A stretch of DNA of 64,000 nt, taken from NCBI GenBank assembly GCA_963774745.1, contig CAVZGE010000002.1, forward strand, positions 124,001-188,000. Reading direction: 5' to 3'. The position numbers and the translations under genes are program-made. Below are positions 32,817-43,934 of the stretch, piece by piece. The notes below the pieces were generated by a model. The model had not been told where the DNA came from. It saw only the letters and a list, made by a program, of their open reading frames with translations, and ran no database searches. Each line of letters starts with the position of its first letter. The first letter of the stretch is position 1. This DNA is from Prado023 sp963774745 (lineage in GTDB: Bacteria; Actinomycetota; Actinomycetes; S36-B12; CAIYMF01).

Positions 32817-33989
32817 ATGTCCCTGACCGTCCGGCGGATCACCACCGACCAGCACCTGGCCCACATCACCGCCCGGGCGCAGGGCACCGGCCTGGTCAGT
32901 GCGCTGCAGGTCCCCGGTTGGGCGGCGGTGAAGTCCGACTGGCGCAACGAGTCCCTCGGGTGGTTCGACGGCGAGTCGCTGGTCGGCGCCGGCCTGGTCC
33001 TCTACCGCCAGGTCCCCCGGCTCCCGCGCTACCTGGCCTACCTGCCCGAGGGCCCGGACATCGACTGGCTCGGCGAGGGCCCGGCCGCCCGCGGGATCGT
33101 CGGGGCCCCGGAGCGGGTGCACCCCCTGCCCGACTGGCTGGACCCGATGCTGGCGCACCTGCGGTCCGCCGGGGCGTTCGCCGCCAAGATCGGACCGCCG
33201 ATCTGGACCAGGCGCTGGAGCGCGACCACGCTCAAGGACGCCATCGCCGCCGGCGAGGCCGACGGGCTGCGCGACCTCACCGCGGACGAGACCGACGGAC
33301 GCGCCCTGGCCGCCGCCGACGTGCTCGAGGCCGTGGGATGGACCCAGAAGCCCTCCACGGGGGCCGGGTTCGGCGACGTCCAGCCGCGCTACGTGTTCCA
33401 GGTCCCCCTGGCCGGACGCACCGAGGCCGACCTGCTCACCGGGTTCAACCAGCTCTGGCGGCGCAACATCAAGAAGGCGGCCAAGGCCGGGATCACGGTC
33501 CGCGCCGGCGACGCCCGCGACCTGCCCACGTTCCACCGGGTCTACGTCGAGACCGCCGAGCGCGACCGGTTCACCCCCCGGGGCCTGCCCTACTTCCAGC
33601 GGATGTGGGCCTCCCTGCGCGCCGAGGACCCCACCCGGATCTCGCTCTACCTGGCTGAGCACGAGGGCACCTGCCACGCCGCGACGATCGCCGTCCGGGT
33701 CAACCGGCACGTCTGGTACTCCTACGGGGCCTCCACGACCGCGGGCCGCGACCTGCGGCCGAGCAACGCGATCCAGTGGCAGATGATCCGCGACGCCCGC
33801 GACACCGGGGCGGACACCTACGACATGCGCGGCATCACCGACACCCTGGACCCCGACGACCACCTCTTCGGGCTGCTGCAGTTCAAGGTCGGCACGGGCG
33901 GGTTTGCCCAGGAGTACGTCGGGGAATGGGACTACGCGATCCGCCCCGCGCTGACCCGGGCCTTCGAGGCCTACATGCGCCGCCGCTGA
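32817..33989 (+). CDS. FemX/FemAB-like aminoacyl-tRNA-dependent peptidoglycan transferase
   Basis: A 390-aa member of the FemXAB (peptidoglycan bridge-forming) family with duplicated GNAT-like folds. Visible blocks are LVSALQVPGWAAVKSDWRNE, GWFDGESLVGAGLVLYRQVP near the N-terminus, LWRRNIKKAAKAGITVRAGD in the middle, and YSYGASTTAGRDLRPSNAIQ, YDMRGITDTLDPDDHLFGLL, FKVGTGGFAQEYVGEWDY at the C-terminus. Family knowledge: Fem transferases move an amino acid from tRNA onto the lipid II stem peptide at the inner membrane face. The amino acid used here is unknown. TAACCT at 32805-32810 lies 6 nt before ATG 32817, so the mRNA is probably leaderless. It is followed 89 bp later by an alanine-racemase-like gene on the same strand. 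Confidence 0.9.
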   Translation: MSLTVRRITTDQHLAHITARAQGTGLVSALQVPGWAAVKSDWRNESLGWFDGESLVGAGLVLYRQVPRLPRYLAYLPEGPDIDWLGEGPAARGIVGAPERVHPLPDWLDPMLAHLRSAGAFAAKIGPPIWTRRWSATTLKDAIAAGEADGLRDLTADETDGRALAAADVLEAVGWTQKPSTGAGFGDVQPRYVFQVPLAGRTEADLLTGFNQLWRRNIKKAAKAGITVRAGDARDLPTFHRVYVETAERDRFTPRGLPYFQRMWASLRAEDPTRISLYLAEHEGTCHAATIAVRVNRHVWYSYGASTTAGRDLRPSNAIQWQMIRDARDTGADTYDMRGITDTLDPDDHLFGLLQFKVGTGGFAQEYVGEWDYAIRPALTRAFEAYMRRR

Positions 33990-34078
33990 CGACCGGCCCC
34001 CAGCCCGAGCCGACGGCCAGGACCGCCGCACCCGCACCACCCCCGCAGCACCCATCGCACCGCAGGACATGAGGGCAC

Positions 34079-35278
34079 ATGAGCTTCGTCATCACCATCG
34101 ACACGCCACGCTGGCGGGCCCACCAGGACCGGGTCCGCGACGCGATCACCGCGACCGGGACGACGCTGGTGCCGGTCGCCAAGGGCAACGGCTACGGCGT
34201 CGGCAACGTCCGGCTGGCCGCCGAGGCCCGGCGGCTCGGTGCGGACTGCGTCGCCGTGGGCACCGTGCATGAGGCCCCCACGGTCCTGGCCGCGGAGCCC
34301 GGTCTCGATGTCCTGGTGCTCGAGCCGCTGACGCTGCGCGGCGTCGTGGTGGCCGAGGCCTGGCGGGACCTTGCTGAGCACCCGGAGGCCGCACGGGTCA
34401 TCCACACGGTCGCCAGCCCGGAGTCCGCCGCCGACATCGTCGCGCTCGCCTCGCCGGAGACGCCGCGCCGGGTGGTCCTCGAGGGCCTGACCTCGATGCG
34501 CCGGTTCGGGATGACCGAGGACGAGGTCGCTGCGGCGATCACCACCCTCGCCCCGCACATCGCCTCGGGCGCCATCCGCCTCGAGGGCCTCGCCCTGCAC
34601 CTGCCGATCGCCACCCCCGAGGAACCGCGCATCGGGTCCATGGCCATGCTGACCTCGGACGACTCGGCCCCGCAGCCGGTGGTGGTCGGGTCCGCCCGGG
34701 TCCACGAGGTCGTCGCCTGGGGGCTGCTGTGGCCGAACCTGCTGGCCAACCTGGCAGGACTCTCCGACGCCGGCGCCCTGTGGGTCAGCCACCTCGACGA
34801 CCGGGAGTGCGCCCAGGTCCGGGAGGCGCTGCCGGACATCCCGATCCGCCTGCGCCTGGGCACCCGGCTGTGGCTCGGCGACCGCGGCGCGCTGCGCGCC
34901 GGGGGCACGGTGCTGGCCGTCCATGCCACCCCGCAGGGCCAGTCCGCCGGGTACCACCAGCGTCGCGGGCCCCGCGACGGGTACGTGGTGGTGATCGGCG
35001 GGGGAACCTCGCACGGCGTCGCGCTGACCGCACCCCGCCCCGCCAGCAACGCCCGCCAGCGCGCGGCTGCGGCCGGCTCGGGCGCACTCGAGGCTGCGGG
35101 TCGGTTCCGGTCACCGTTCCGGCTGCCGTCGGGCGGTCAGGCGTGGTTCCTCGAACCGCCGCACATGCACGTCTCGATGCTGCGGATCCCCAAGGGCACG
35201 ATCCCCCCGCCGGTCGGCGAGCTGCTCGAGTGCGACGTGCGGTTCACCACCGTCGCCCCCGACGCCATCATCGGCTGA
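34079..35278 (+). CDS. Alanine-racemase-like PLP protein paired with FemX
   Basis: A 399-aa fold-type III PLP protein. The PLP-lysine motif is VAKGNGYGVG (about residues 32-41) on the first barrel strand, followed by LGADCVAVGTVHEA, VLEGLTSMRRFGM and, after the barrel, a beta domain with LRLGTRLWLGDRGALRAGGT. It is more divergent than housekeeping Alr: the usual catalytic Tyr region cannot be matched with confidence, so racemase activity is uncertain. Pairing with a FemX-like gene suggests that it supplies or modifies an amino acid for the peptidoglycan bridge (inference). Its last 11 bp overlap the convergent GT87 gene. GAGGGCAC before ATG 34079 may serve as a weak ribosome site. Confidence 0.78.
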   Translation: MSFVITIDTPRWRAHQDRVRDAITATGTTLVPVAKGNGYGVGNVRLAAEARRLGADCVAVGTVHEAPTVLAAEPGLDVLVLEPLTLRGVVVAEAWRDLAEHPEAARVIHTVASPESAADIVALASPETPRRVVLEGLTSMRRFGMTEDEVAAAITTLAPHIASGAIRLEGLALHLPIATPEEPRIGSMAMLTSDDSAPQPVVVGSARVHEVVAWGLLWPNLLANLAGLSDAGALWVSHLDDRECAQVREALPDIPIRLRLGTRLWLGDRGALRAGGTVLAVHATPQGQSAGYHQRRGPRDGYVVVIGGGTSHGVALTAPRPASNARQRAAAAGSGALEAAGRFRSPFRLPSGGQAWFLEPPHMHVSMLRIPKGTIPPPVGELLECDVRFTTVAPDAIIG

Positions 35279-36734
35279 GCAGCTCGGCCGACGGGTCGGC
35301 GACGAGCCCCACCGGACGGTCGGCATCCACCGGGCCGGTCGACGTCGCGCGCTGCTCCGGTGCGGCGTCCCCGGTCCGCAGCGAGTCGAGCACGCCACCA
35401 CCGGGGTCGTCGACGTGCTCGGCGAACCCGTCGGTGCGCACGGGGTCGTGACGCGGGGACCAGGCGTCGCGGGCGACCAGCGCCATCAACCACGCCGTGC
35501 CCAGCCAGTGGGCGGCGGTCGCGGCCACGTACCAGCCCTCATGCAGGCCCTTGTCCTGGGTTCCGTACCCGACCAGGAACCACCAGATCCCCACGAAGTA
35601 CGCCGACTCCGCGGCCTGCCAGATCAGCAGGTCGCGCCACCGGGGCCGGGCCAGCACCGCCAGCGGGAGCACCCACAGCACGTACTGCGGCGAGTAGACC
35701 TTGTTGGTCAGGACGAAGGCGCCGACCGTCAGGAACGCCAGCGCGGCAAGGCGGGGGGGTTGAGGTGCCCGCAGCGCCAGCCAGGCGATCCCCGCGCACG
35801 CCAGCAGGAACGACCCCGAGGCCAGGGAGTTGGCCGCACCACCCGGGATGCCGACGCCGCCCAGCGTCAGGGCGTACCACGGCGATCCGAAGTCGATCCC
35901 GCGCTCCCGGGAGAAGGTGTAGAACCGCGCCCAGCCCTCGAGGTTGGCCAGCATCACCGGCACGTTGACCACGAGCCAGGAACCGAGCGCCCCAGCCAGG
36001 AAGGCGCCGAGCGCCCGCCACTGGCTGCGGCGCGCGCACAGCAGGAGGACCGGGCCGATGATCACCAGCGGGTAGAACTTCGCTGCCACGGCCAGGCCCA
36101 GCCACATCCCGGCCACCGCCGGATGCCGCCGCGACCATGCCGCCAGGGCGGCCGAGGTCAGGGCGATCGCGAGCAGGTCCCAGTTCACGAACCCGGCCAG
36201 GGCCACGACCGGGGCCAGCGCGACCATCAGCGCGTCCCAGGGCCGGCGGCGCACGGTCGATCCGGTGCTGGCGATCGTCCACGCCAGCAGCGCCGACATG
36301 CCGACCACGTTGACGCCGAAGAACGTCTCGGCACCGCCCCCGAACAGCCGCGTGACCCACGCGGCCAGGTACATGAGCACCCCGGTCAGCACCGGGTACT
36401 CCAGCACCTGCTGGCCGGGTCCGGGCTCGAGCAGGTAGGGGAAGGCCCCGTCGGCCAGTCCGCGCGCGGAGAACAGGATCGGGATGTCGGAGTAGCAGAG
36501 GTACATGTAGCGCTGGGGGGCGCCCCATCCGTTGGCCAGGCAGTAGCCCTTGGACAGCCACCCCACCGCGTAGACCAGCAGGCCGACGACGATCGACACC
36601 CGGATCGGCGTCCACCACGAGCGCCCCAGGCCGGCATGCCGACCCACGGGGCCGCCGAGCAGCGGCAGGGCGGCGCGGGCCACCGGATCGGCCCGCGTGG
36701 GAACCACGTACGGGCCTGCCTCTGGGCGGTTCAC
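35268..36734 (-). CDS. GT87-family (DUF2029) polytopic membrane glycosyltransferase
   Basis: A 488-aa membrane protein with about ten helices and GT87/GT-C features: YLCYSDIPILFSARGLADGA, FPYLLEPGPGQQVLEYPVLT in the first loop (catalytic acidic region), NWDLLAIALTSAALAAWSRR, KFYPLVIIGPVLLL and KVYSPQYVLWVLPLAVLARP. Family knowledge: GT87 enzymes use polyprenyl-phosphate mannose to extend envelope glycolipids and glycans; in mycobacteria a homologue lies beside ponA1, as here. GTG 36734 is chosen because TACCCT lies 6 nt upstream (36746-36741). In the raw sequence its frame is open into the upstream class A PBP because of a one-base deletion there, producing a false fusion. The last 11 bp overlap the convergent PLP-protein gene. 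Confidence 0.88.
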   Translation of the reverse strand: MNRPEAGPYVVPTRADPVARAALPLLGGPVGRHAGLGRSWWTPIRVSIVVGLLVYAVGWLSKGYCLANGWGAPQRYMYLCYSDIPILFSARGLADGAFPYLLEPGPGQQVLEYPVLTGVLMYLAAWVTRLFGGGAETFFGVNVVGMSALLAWTIASTGSTVRRRPWDALMVALAPVVALAGFVNWDLLAIALTSAALAAWSRRHPAVAGMWLGLAVAAKFYPLVIIGPVLLLCARRSQWRALGAFLAGALGSWLVVNVPVMLANLEGWARFYTFSRERGIDFGSPWYALTLGGVGIPGGAANSLASGSFLLACAGIAWLALRAPQPPRLAALAFLTVGAFVLTNKVYSPQYVLWVLPLAVLARPRWRDLLIWQAAESAYFVGIWWFLVGYGTQDKGLHEGWYVAATAAHWLGTAWLMALVARDAWSPRHDPVRTDGFAEHVDDPGGGVLDSLRTGDAAPEQRATSTGPVDADRPVGLVADPSAELLSR

Positions 36735-36756
36735 GATGTCAGGGTACGGGGGCCGA

Positions 36757-38888
36757 TCATGGCGGTGGAGCTGGAGCCGATGGCGGCACGTCCGTGGGCT
36801 GCGGGGTCGGCTCCGGGGTCGGCTGCTCCGGGGTGGGCTCCGGGGTCGGCTGCTCCGGGGTCGGCTCGGGCGTCGGCTGCTCCGGGGTCGGGTCGGCTCC
36901 GGCGTCGGGGTGCTCGGGGCCTGGGTGCTGGGCTCCGCGGTCGGCGTGGCGGGGGCGCTGGACACCCCACCGCCGGACGGGGGGTCCTCCGGTTCCACGA
37001 AGTCGATGACCTCCGTGCCCTCGAGGGCGCCCTGCATGAAGGCCGTCCACACCCGCGCCGGGTAGCCGCTGCCGTAGAACTGCGGCATGCCGCCGGTGCC
37101 CGACAGGGAGATCTCGGTGCCGTTCGGTCCGGACTTGCCGAAGCTGACCGCTGCGGACAGCTGCGGGACGTATCCGGCGAACCATGCCGACTTGTAGTCG
37201 TCGGTGGAGCCGGTCTTGCCCGCGGCTGGGCGCCCGAGGGCTCGCGCCGGTCCGCCGGTGCCGTTGGTGACCACGCTCTGCAGCGCGTAGTTGACGACGT
37301 CGGCGGTGTTCTGCTCGAACGTGCGCTGCGGGTTGTCCTCCCGCTCGTAGAGCAGGCTGCCGTCGGTGGACTGGACCCGGCGGATCGTGGTCGTGTCGGC
37401 ACGCTCACCACGGGCCGCGAACGTCGCGTAGGACCGGGCGATGTCCAACGTGTGCGGCGAGGCCGTCCCCAGGACGAACGTGAGGTCCGGGGTGTCCAGG
37501 TTGAGCCCCTTCGTGTCCCGGGGGATCCCGGCGCGCAGCGCTGCCTCCTGGACCGGTGGGACACCCGTCTCGTCCTCGACCGAGACGTAGACGGTGTTGA
37601 TGGACTGCTCGGTGCCCTTGAGCAGCGTCACGAGCGAGCCGTAGGAGTTGTCGCCGTAGTTGTTGACCTCGTAGTCCGCGACCATGGTCGGGGAGTTCCC
37701 CGGCCACAGCGAGTCCAGCCCGATCCCGTCCTCGGTGGCCGCGGCCAGGCCGAACGGCTTGAACGTGGAACCCGCCTGGTAGCCGGCCTGGGTCGCGTTG
37801 TTGAAGGAGTCCTCCAGGTAGTTGGCACCCCCGTACATGGCCACGATCTCCCCGGTCAGGGGCTCCACCGCCGCCAGGCCGATGCGCAGGCCCTCGGTGC
37901 CGGTCGTCGGCCCCTGCTCCTTGACCGCGGCGACCGCCGCCTTCTGGGACTTGTTGTCGAACGTGCTCACGATCCGCAGGCCGCCGCCCTGGATCTCGGC
38001 CTCGGTGAAGCCGAGCGTGATCAGCTCGTCCTGGACCGCGCGGATCAGGTATCCGGTGGGCCCGGCGTACTTCTCGCTCTCCTTGCGCTTCTTGATCTCC
38101 GGGAAGCTGTCCAGGGCGTCGTCACGCTCCTCGGCGGTGATGTAGCCCTCGTCGTACATGCCGTTGAGGACATAGGCGTAGCGGGTCTCGAGGTTCTCCA
38201 TGTTGGTGTCGGGGTTGTACCGGCCCGGCGCGTTGATGATCGCCGCGAGGACCGCGGACTGCTCGAGGGTGAGCTCCGAGGACGACACCCCGAAGTAGGC
38301 CTCGGCCGCGGTCTCGACGCCGTAGGCGCCCCGGCCGAAGTAGATGGTGTTGAGGTAGCGCTCCAGGATCTCGTCCTTGGTCAGGGCGGTCTCGAGCTTC
38401 AGGCTGAGCACCAGCTCCTTGAACTTGCGGATGTAGGTCTTGTCCTGGGTGAGGTAGGCGTTCTTGGCGTACTGCTGGGTGATCGTCGAACCCCCCTGCG
38501 ACGAGCCGGTGGTGAGGTTGGACCACATGGCCCGGGCGAAGCCCTTGACGTCGAAGCCGGAGTGCTCGTAGAACCTGCGGTCCTCGGCGGCCACGACCGC
38601 GTGCTGCATGTCCTCGGGGATCTCCTCGATGGGCACCGATATCCGGTTGGTGTCCCCGAGGCGGGCCATCTCCTTCTCGCCGTCGTTCCAGTAGATGATC
38701 GAGGTCTGGGCGGCCGCGACCTCGTTCTCCTCCGGGATGTCGATCGTGGCCCACGCGAACGCGAACAGGACGGAGAGGGCCGCCACTCCCAGCACGAGGA
38801 GCGACGCCAGGGTGCCGAGCACGAGCTTCCAGGACGGGATGAAGCGGGTCCATCCCTCGCGGTCGTCCCGCGGGTAGTTGATCCTCAC
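36757..38888 (-). CDS. Class A penicillin-binding protein (transglycosylase-transpeptidase), frameshifted in its C-terminal tail
   Basis: A bifunctional PBP of about 710 aa. A short cytoplasmic tail and one membrane helix (VLGTLASLLVLGVAALSVLF) precede a GT51 transglycosylase (VVAAEDRRFYEHSGFDVKGF, GGSTITQQYAKN, NTIYFGRGAYGVETAA) and a transpeptidase with STFKP (SxxK), a SINTVY block (SxN) and KTGSTDD. It polymerises and cross-links peptidoglycan outside the membrane. GTG 38888 is supported by TACCGT 6 nt upstream. The tail is a Pro/Thr/Glu repeat (PEQPTPEPT...) ending APAPPP at 36757 in a different frame; one extra G/C at the GGG run 36890-36892 restores it. It is divergent from the DUF5318 gene, as ponA1 is in mycobacteria. 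Confidence 0.92.
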
Positions 38889-38976
38889 GTGGGTACGGTA
38901 GTGGACCGGCGTCCCGGACCACGGCGTGATCACGACGACGGGTGCGCCCGGCGCCCTGCGGGCCTACCCTTGTGCG

Positions 38977-39474
38977 ATGGCCGCCCCGCGCTCGTCGACG
39001 ATCCGGGGCTCCCGCACGTCCGTGCCGACCAGGTCCCCGGCCCCACATCCCGACGAGTTCGCGCCCGAGGTCGTCGACGATCCCGAGGCCCCACGCGACG
39101 TGATCTCCTTCGCCCTGGCTCGCCGCTCGGCACTGGAGACGATGCGCCGCGGGGGCGCCTTCAACAGCGACTACTGCGATGCCGACCCGGGACTGCTCCG
39201 GGCGGCCAAGTACCACGGCGAGGCCGCGGGACGCGCCTGCCCGGTGTGCCGCCGGCCGGACCTCGTCGAGGTGACGTGGGTGTACGGGGCGCAGCTCGGC
39301 CCGCTCAGTGGCTCGGCCCGGGCGCAGGCCCAGCTGCCCCTCATGGCCCACGAGCACGGCCGGTTCACGGTCTACGTCGTGGAGGTGTGCCGGCACTGCT
39401 CGTGGAACCACATGGTGATCTCCTTCGCCCTCGGCGACGGCCGGCCGCGCACGCTCGGGCGCCGTCGCCGGTAG
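38977..39474 (+). CDS. DUF5318 family zinc-ribbon-like protein
   Basis: A 165-aa soluble protein. After a variable N-terminus (about 1-50) comes the conserved DUF5318 block: VISFALARRSALETMRRGGA, CDADPGLLRAAKYHGEAAGR, two CxxC pairs (CPVCRR and CRHCSW) that probably bind one zinc, and FTVYVVEVCRHCSWNHMV. The function is unknown; in mycobacteria the gene sits immediately beside ponA1, the same arrangement as here (divergent from the class A PBP). ATG 38977 is chosen because TACCCT (38965-38970) lies 6 nt upstream; the frame is open to 38926. Confidence 0.88.
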   Translation: MAAPRSSTIRGSRTSVPTRSPAPHPDEFAPEVVDDPEAPRDVISFALARRSALETMRRGGAFNSDYCDADPGLLRAAKYHGEAAGRACPVCRRPDLVEVTWVYGAQLGPLSGSARAQAQLPLMAHEHGRFTVYVVEVCRHCSWNHMVISFALGDGRPRTLGRRRR

Positions 39475-39524
39475 GCCGGGGGACCCCGTGCAACGAGGGC
39501 CGCGGACATGCGACCCTGAGTGCC

Positions 39525-40466
39525 GTGCCCGAGCTCCCCGAGGTCAGCGCGCTCGCCGAGGCCCTGGCCGTGCGCACCGCCGGCCTGCAGGTGGCGCGCG
39601 TCGAGGTCGCCGCGATCAGCGCGCTCAAGACGTTCGACCCGCCGATCGGCGCGGTGGCCGGCTGCGCGGTCCTCGGGTCCTCCCGGCGCGGCAAGCACCT
39701 GGTCCTCGAGCTGGTCGACCCCCAGGGTGAGCCGCTGTACGTGGTCATCCACCTCTCCCGCGCGGGGTGGGCCCGCTGGCGCGACGACCCGCCCGCGGCT
39801 CCGGCCCCGTTCGGCCGCCGGGGCGGTGGGCGGGGCGCGGGCTCGGCCCTGGCCGTGCGGATCGTGTTCGGCGCCGGTGATGCCGGCGGGCCGGACGGGC
39901 AGCCGCCGGGAACCCCGGTCGCCGCCCTGGACATCACCGAGGCGGGGACCCAGAAGCGGCTCGCGGTCCACGTCGTGCGCGACCCCGCCGACGTGCCCGC
40001 CGTCGCCCGGCTCGGCCCCGACCCGCTCGAGGATCTCACCCCGGAGCTGTTCCACGAGATCCTGGCCGCGGCCGGTCGCGCCCAGGTCAAGGGAGTCCTG
40101 CGCGACCAGTCCCGGATCGCCGGGATCGGCAACGCCTACTCCGACGAGATCCTGCACGCTGCCCGGATGAGCCCGTTCGCCCCGGCCGGCACGCAGCCGC
40201 CGGAGGCCGAGGCCCGGCTCTACGCGGCCATGCGCGACACGCTGGCAGCGGCTGTGGCCGTGGCCCGGTCCACGGATCCCGCGACCCTCAAGGCCGAGAA
40301 GAAGGCCGGCATGGCGGTGCACGGACGGACCGGCCAGCCGTGCCCGGTGTGCGGGGACACCGTGCGCGAGGTCAGCTTCGCCGACTCCAGCCTGCAGTAC
40401 TGCGCCACCTGCCAGACCGGGGGCAAGCCCCTGGCCGACCGCCGCATGAGCCGACTGCTGAAGTAG
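39525..40466 (+). CDS. Fpg/Nei-family DNA glycosylase
   Basis: A 313-aa base-excision repair glycosylase/AP lyase. The start GTG 39525 is fixed by chemistry: the sequence reads (M)PELPEVSALAE, placing the catalytic Pro2 and Glu3 at the N-terminus. Further family features are SSRRGKHLVLEL (the beta-hairpin Lys), the helix-two-turn-helix RDQSRIAGIGNAYSDEILHA and a C-terminal zinc finger (CPVCGDTVREVSF ... YCATCQTGGKPLADRRMS). It removes oxidised bases from DNA. Divergence in the damage-recognition loop prevents choosing between 8-oxoguanine (Fpg) and oxidised pyrimidine (Nei) specificity. It lies between DUF5318 and galE on the same strand. Confidence 0.9.
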   Translation: MPELPEVSALAEALAVRTAGLQVARVEVAAISALKTFDPPIGAVAGCAVLGSSRRGKHLVLELVDPQGEPLYVVIHLSRAGWARWRDDPPAAPAPFGRRGGGRGAGSALAVRIVFGAGDAGGPDGQPPGTPVAALDITEAGTQKRLAVHVVRDPADVPAVARLGPDPLEDLTPELFHEILAAAGRAQVKGVLRDQSRIAGIGNAYSDEILHAARMSPFAPAGTQPPEAEARLYAAMRDTLAAAVAVARSTDPATLKAEKKAGMAVHGRTGQPCPVCGDTVREVSFADSSLQYCATCQTGGKPLADRRMSRLLK

Positions 40467-40488
40467 CGCGGGCGATAGGCTGCCCACC

Positions 40489-41796
40489 ATGGCATGGCTG
40501 ATCACCGGAGGGGCTGGGTACATCGGGGCGCACGTGGTGCGCGACATGGTGGCCAGCGGCCGTGACGTCGTGGTGCTCGACGACCTGTCCACGGGGCGGG
40601 CCAACCGGCTGCCCGCAGGGGTCCCGCTGATCAAGGCGGACGTGAACAACCGCCGCGCAGTCCGCCGCGCGTTCTCGAGCCACCCGATCACCGGCGTGAT
40701 GCACTTCGCGGCGCGCAAGCAGGTCGGGGAGTCCGTCGAGCGTCCGCTGTACTACTGGTCGCAGAACGTGGGTGGGCTGCAGGTGCTGCTCGAGGAGATG
40801 GTGGCGGCGGGCACCACCCAGATGGTGTTCTCCTCCTCAGCCGCCGTCTACGGACAGCCCGACCTCACCCCCGGAGCCCCCGGGATCTCCGGGGACGGGC
40901 GGATCCTGGAGTCCGCCCCCCGCCTGCCGGTGAACCCCTACGGTGCCACGAAGCTCGCGGGCGAGCACATGATCGGGGCCACCGCACACGCCCACCAGTG
41001 GCACGCCATCAGCCTGCGCTACTTCAACGTCGCCGGGGCCGCGAGCCCGGACCTCGGCGACCCGGCGGCGCTGAACCTGATCCCCATGGTCCTCGAGGCC
41101 CTCGAGAACGGCCGGCGGCCGAAGGTCTTCGGCGATGACTACCCGACGGCGGACGGCTCGTGCATCCGCGACTACATCCACGTCGCAGACCTGTCAGCCG
41201 CGCACGTGGCCGCCGCCCGGATCGTGGAGATCTCCCACCAGGCCGAGGTGCTGCGCGCCGCAGGTGACCGGGTCCAGGATGCCGCCGCCCGGGCCGAGCT
41301 GGCCGCCGCCCGCTTCCCGGGGGGGTCGGCTGCGGTGGAGGCCGCCTCGCAGGTGCCCGCCCGCGCCATCGAGCGGATGCCCGCCGCTGCCCGAGCCGTC
41401 GAGCTCGCCGCCCAGCGCATCCCCGGGGTGATCCGCTCCACGACGGGCCCGGGCGGGCGGCGCGGACAGGCCGGCGAGCTGGTGGCCGAGGTCGCCTCCC
41501 AGCTGGGCTCGATGGTGGCCCGCGTGGCCGGTGTCGAGGACGCCCCCCGTCTCGAGGACCACGTCGCGGTCAACATCGGGACCGGCACCGGCTACTCGGT
41601 GTTCGAGGTCATCGAGGCCCTGCGCCGGTCGATGGGCAAGGAGTTCGCCGTGGAGATCGTCGGGCGCCGGGCCGGGGACCCGCCAGCACTGGTCGCCGAC
41701 CCGAGCCTGGCCGGCGCCCTGCTCGGCTGGCGGGCCCGCCGATCGTTGAACGACATGACCGACTCGGCCTGGGCCGCCTGGCAGACGCGCCCCTAG
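40489..41796 (+). CDS. galE: UDP-glucose 4-epimerase-like protein with about 110-residue insertion
   Basis: A 435-aa short-chain dehydrogenase/reductase epimerase. The Rossmann motif is GGAGYIGAHV. HFAARKQVGESV, FSSSAAVYGQP and the catalytic Y151-GATK follow the GalE pattern, as do RYFNVAGA and DGSCIRDYIHVADLSAAHV. At about residue 246 a stretch of about 110 Ala/Arg/Glu-rich, probably helical residues is inserted before the sequence resumes with HVAVNIGTGTGYSVFEVIEA. Ordinary GalE is about 330 aa and lacks it. The sugar nucleotide is assumed to be UDP-Glc/Gal; other UDP-hexoses are possible. TAGGCT at 40476-40481, 7 nt before ATG 40489, suggests a leaderless mRNA. It converges on pknB. Confidence 0.85.
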   Translation: MAWLITGGAGYIGAHVVRDMVASGRDVVVLDDLSTGRANRLPAGVPLIKADVNNRRAVRRAFSSHPITGVMHFAARKQVGESVERPLYYWSQNVGGLQVLLEEMVAAGTTQMVFSSSAAVYGQPDLTPGAPGISGDGRILESAPRLPVNPYGATKLAGEHMIGATAHAHQWHAISLRYFNVAGAASPDLGDPAALNLIPMVLEALENGRRPKVFGDDYPTADGSCIRDYIHVADLSAAHVAAARIVEISHQAEVLRAAGDRVQDAAARAELAAARFPGGSAAVEAASQVPARAIERMPAAARAVELAAQRIPGVIRSTTGPGGRRGQAGELVAEVASQLGSMVARVAGVEDAPRLEDHVAVNIGTGTGYSVFEVIEALRRSMGKEFAVEIVGRRAGDPPALVADPSLAGALLGWRARRSLNDMTDSAWAAWQTRP

Positions 41797-41841
41797 AGCT
41801 GCAGGACCAGCCAGCGCCCGGGATGCCCGGCTCGCGCCCCG

Positions 41842-41863
41842 GCCTACGGCGTCGGGGTGGCGC

Positions 41864-41881
<18 letters not shown>
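41842..41881. repeat. 20-bp direct repeat, two copies, at the pknB stop
   Basis: GCCTACGGCGTCGGGGTGGC occurs at 41842-41861 and immediately again at 41862-41881. The second copy encodes the last codons and stop of pknB (complement); the first lies just past the stop in the 67-bp gap to galE. It looks like a recent tandem duplication. Confidence 0.9.
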
Positions 41882-43783
<1,902 letters not shown>

Positions 43784-43934
43784 CCGCTCTCCTGTCCCGT
43801 GGCCCTCGCGCCGAGCACGCGGCGGACCGTCCGGATCGGGATGGGTCCCGCGGCACCCATCCACCGGCGCACAATCTACCGCGAAGCAGGCAGTCGTCCC
43901 GGGAGCCCGGACTCCTCCCGCCCGCGCGCCGGGC

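Noticed and set aside
35415..40466. A 1,683-codon rightward open frame
   Set aside because: Most of it is the antisense shadow of the GT87 and PBP genes in GC-rich DNA, with His/Gly/Arg/Val-rich composition and no domain. Only its end from 39525 is real (the Fpg/Nei glycosylase).
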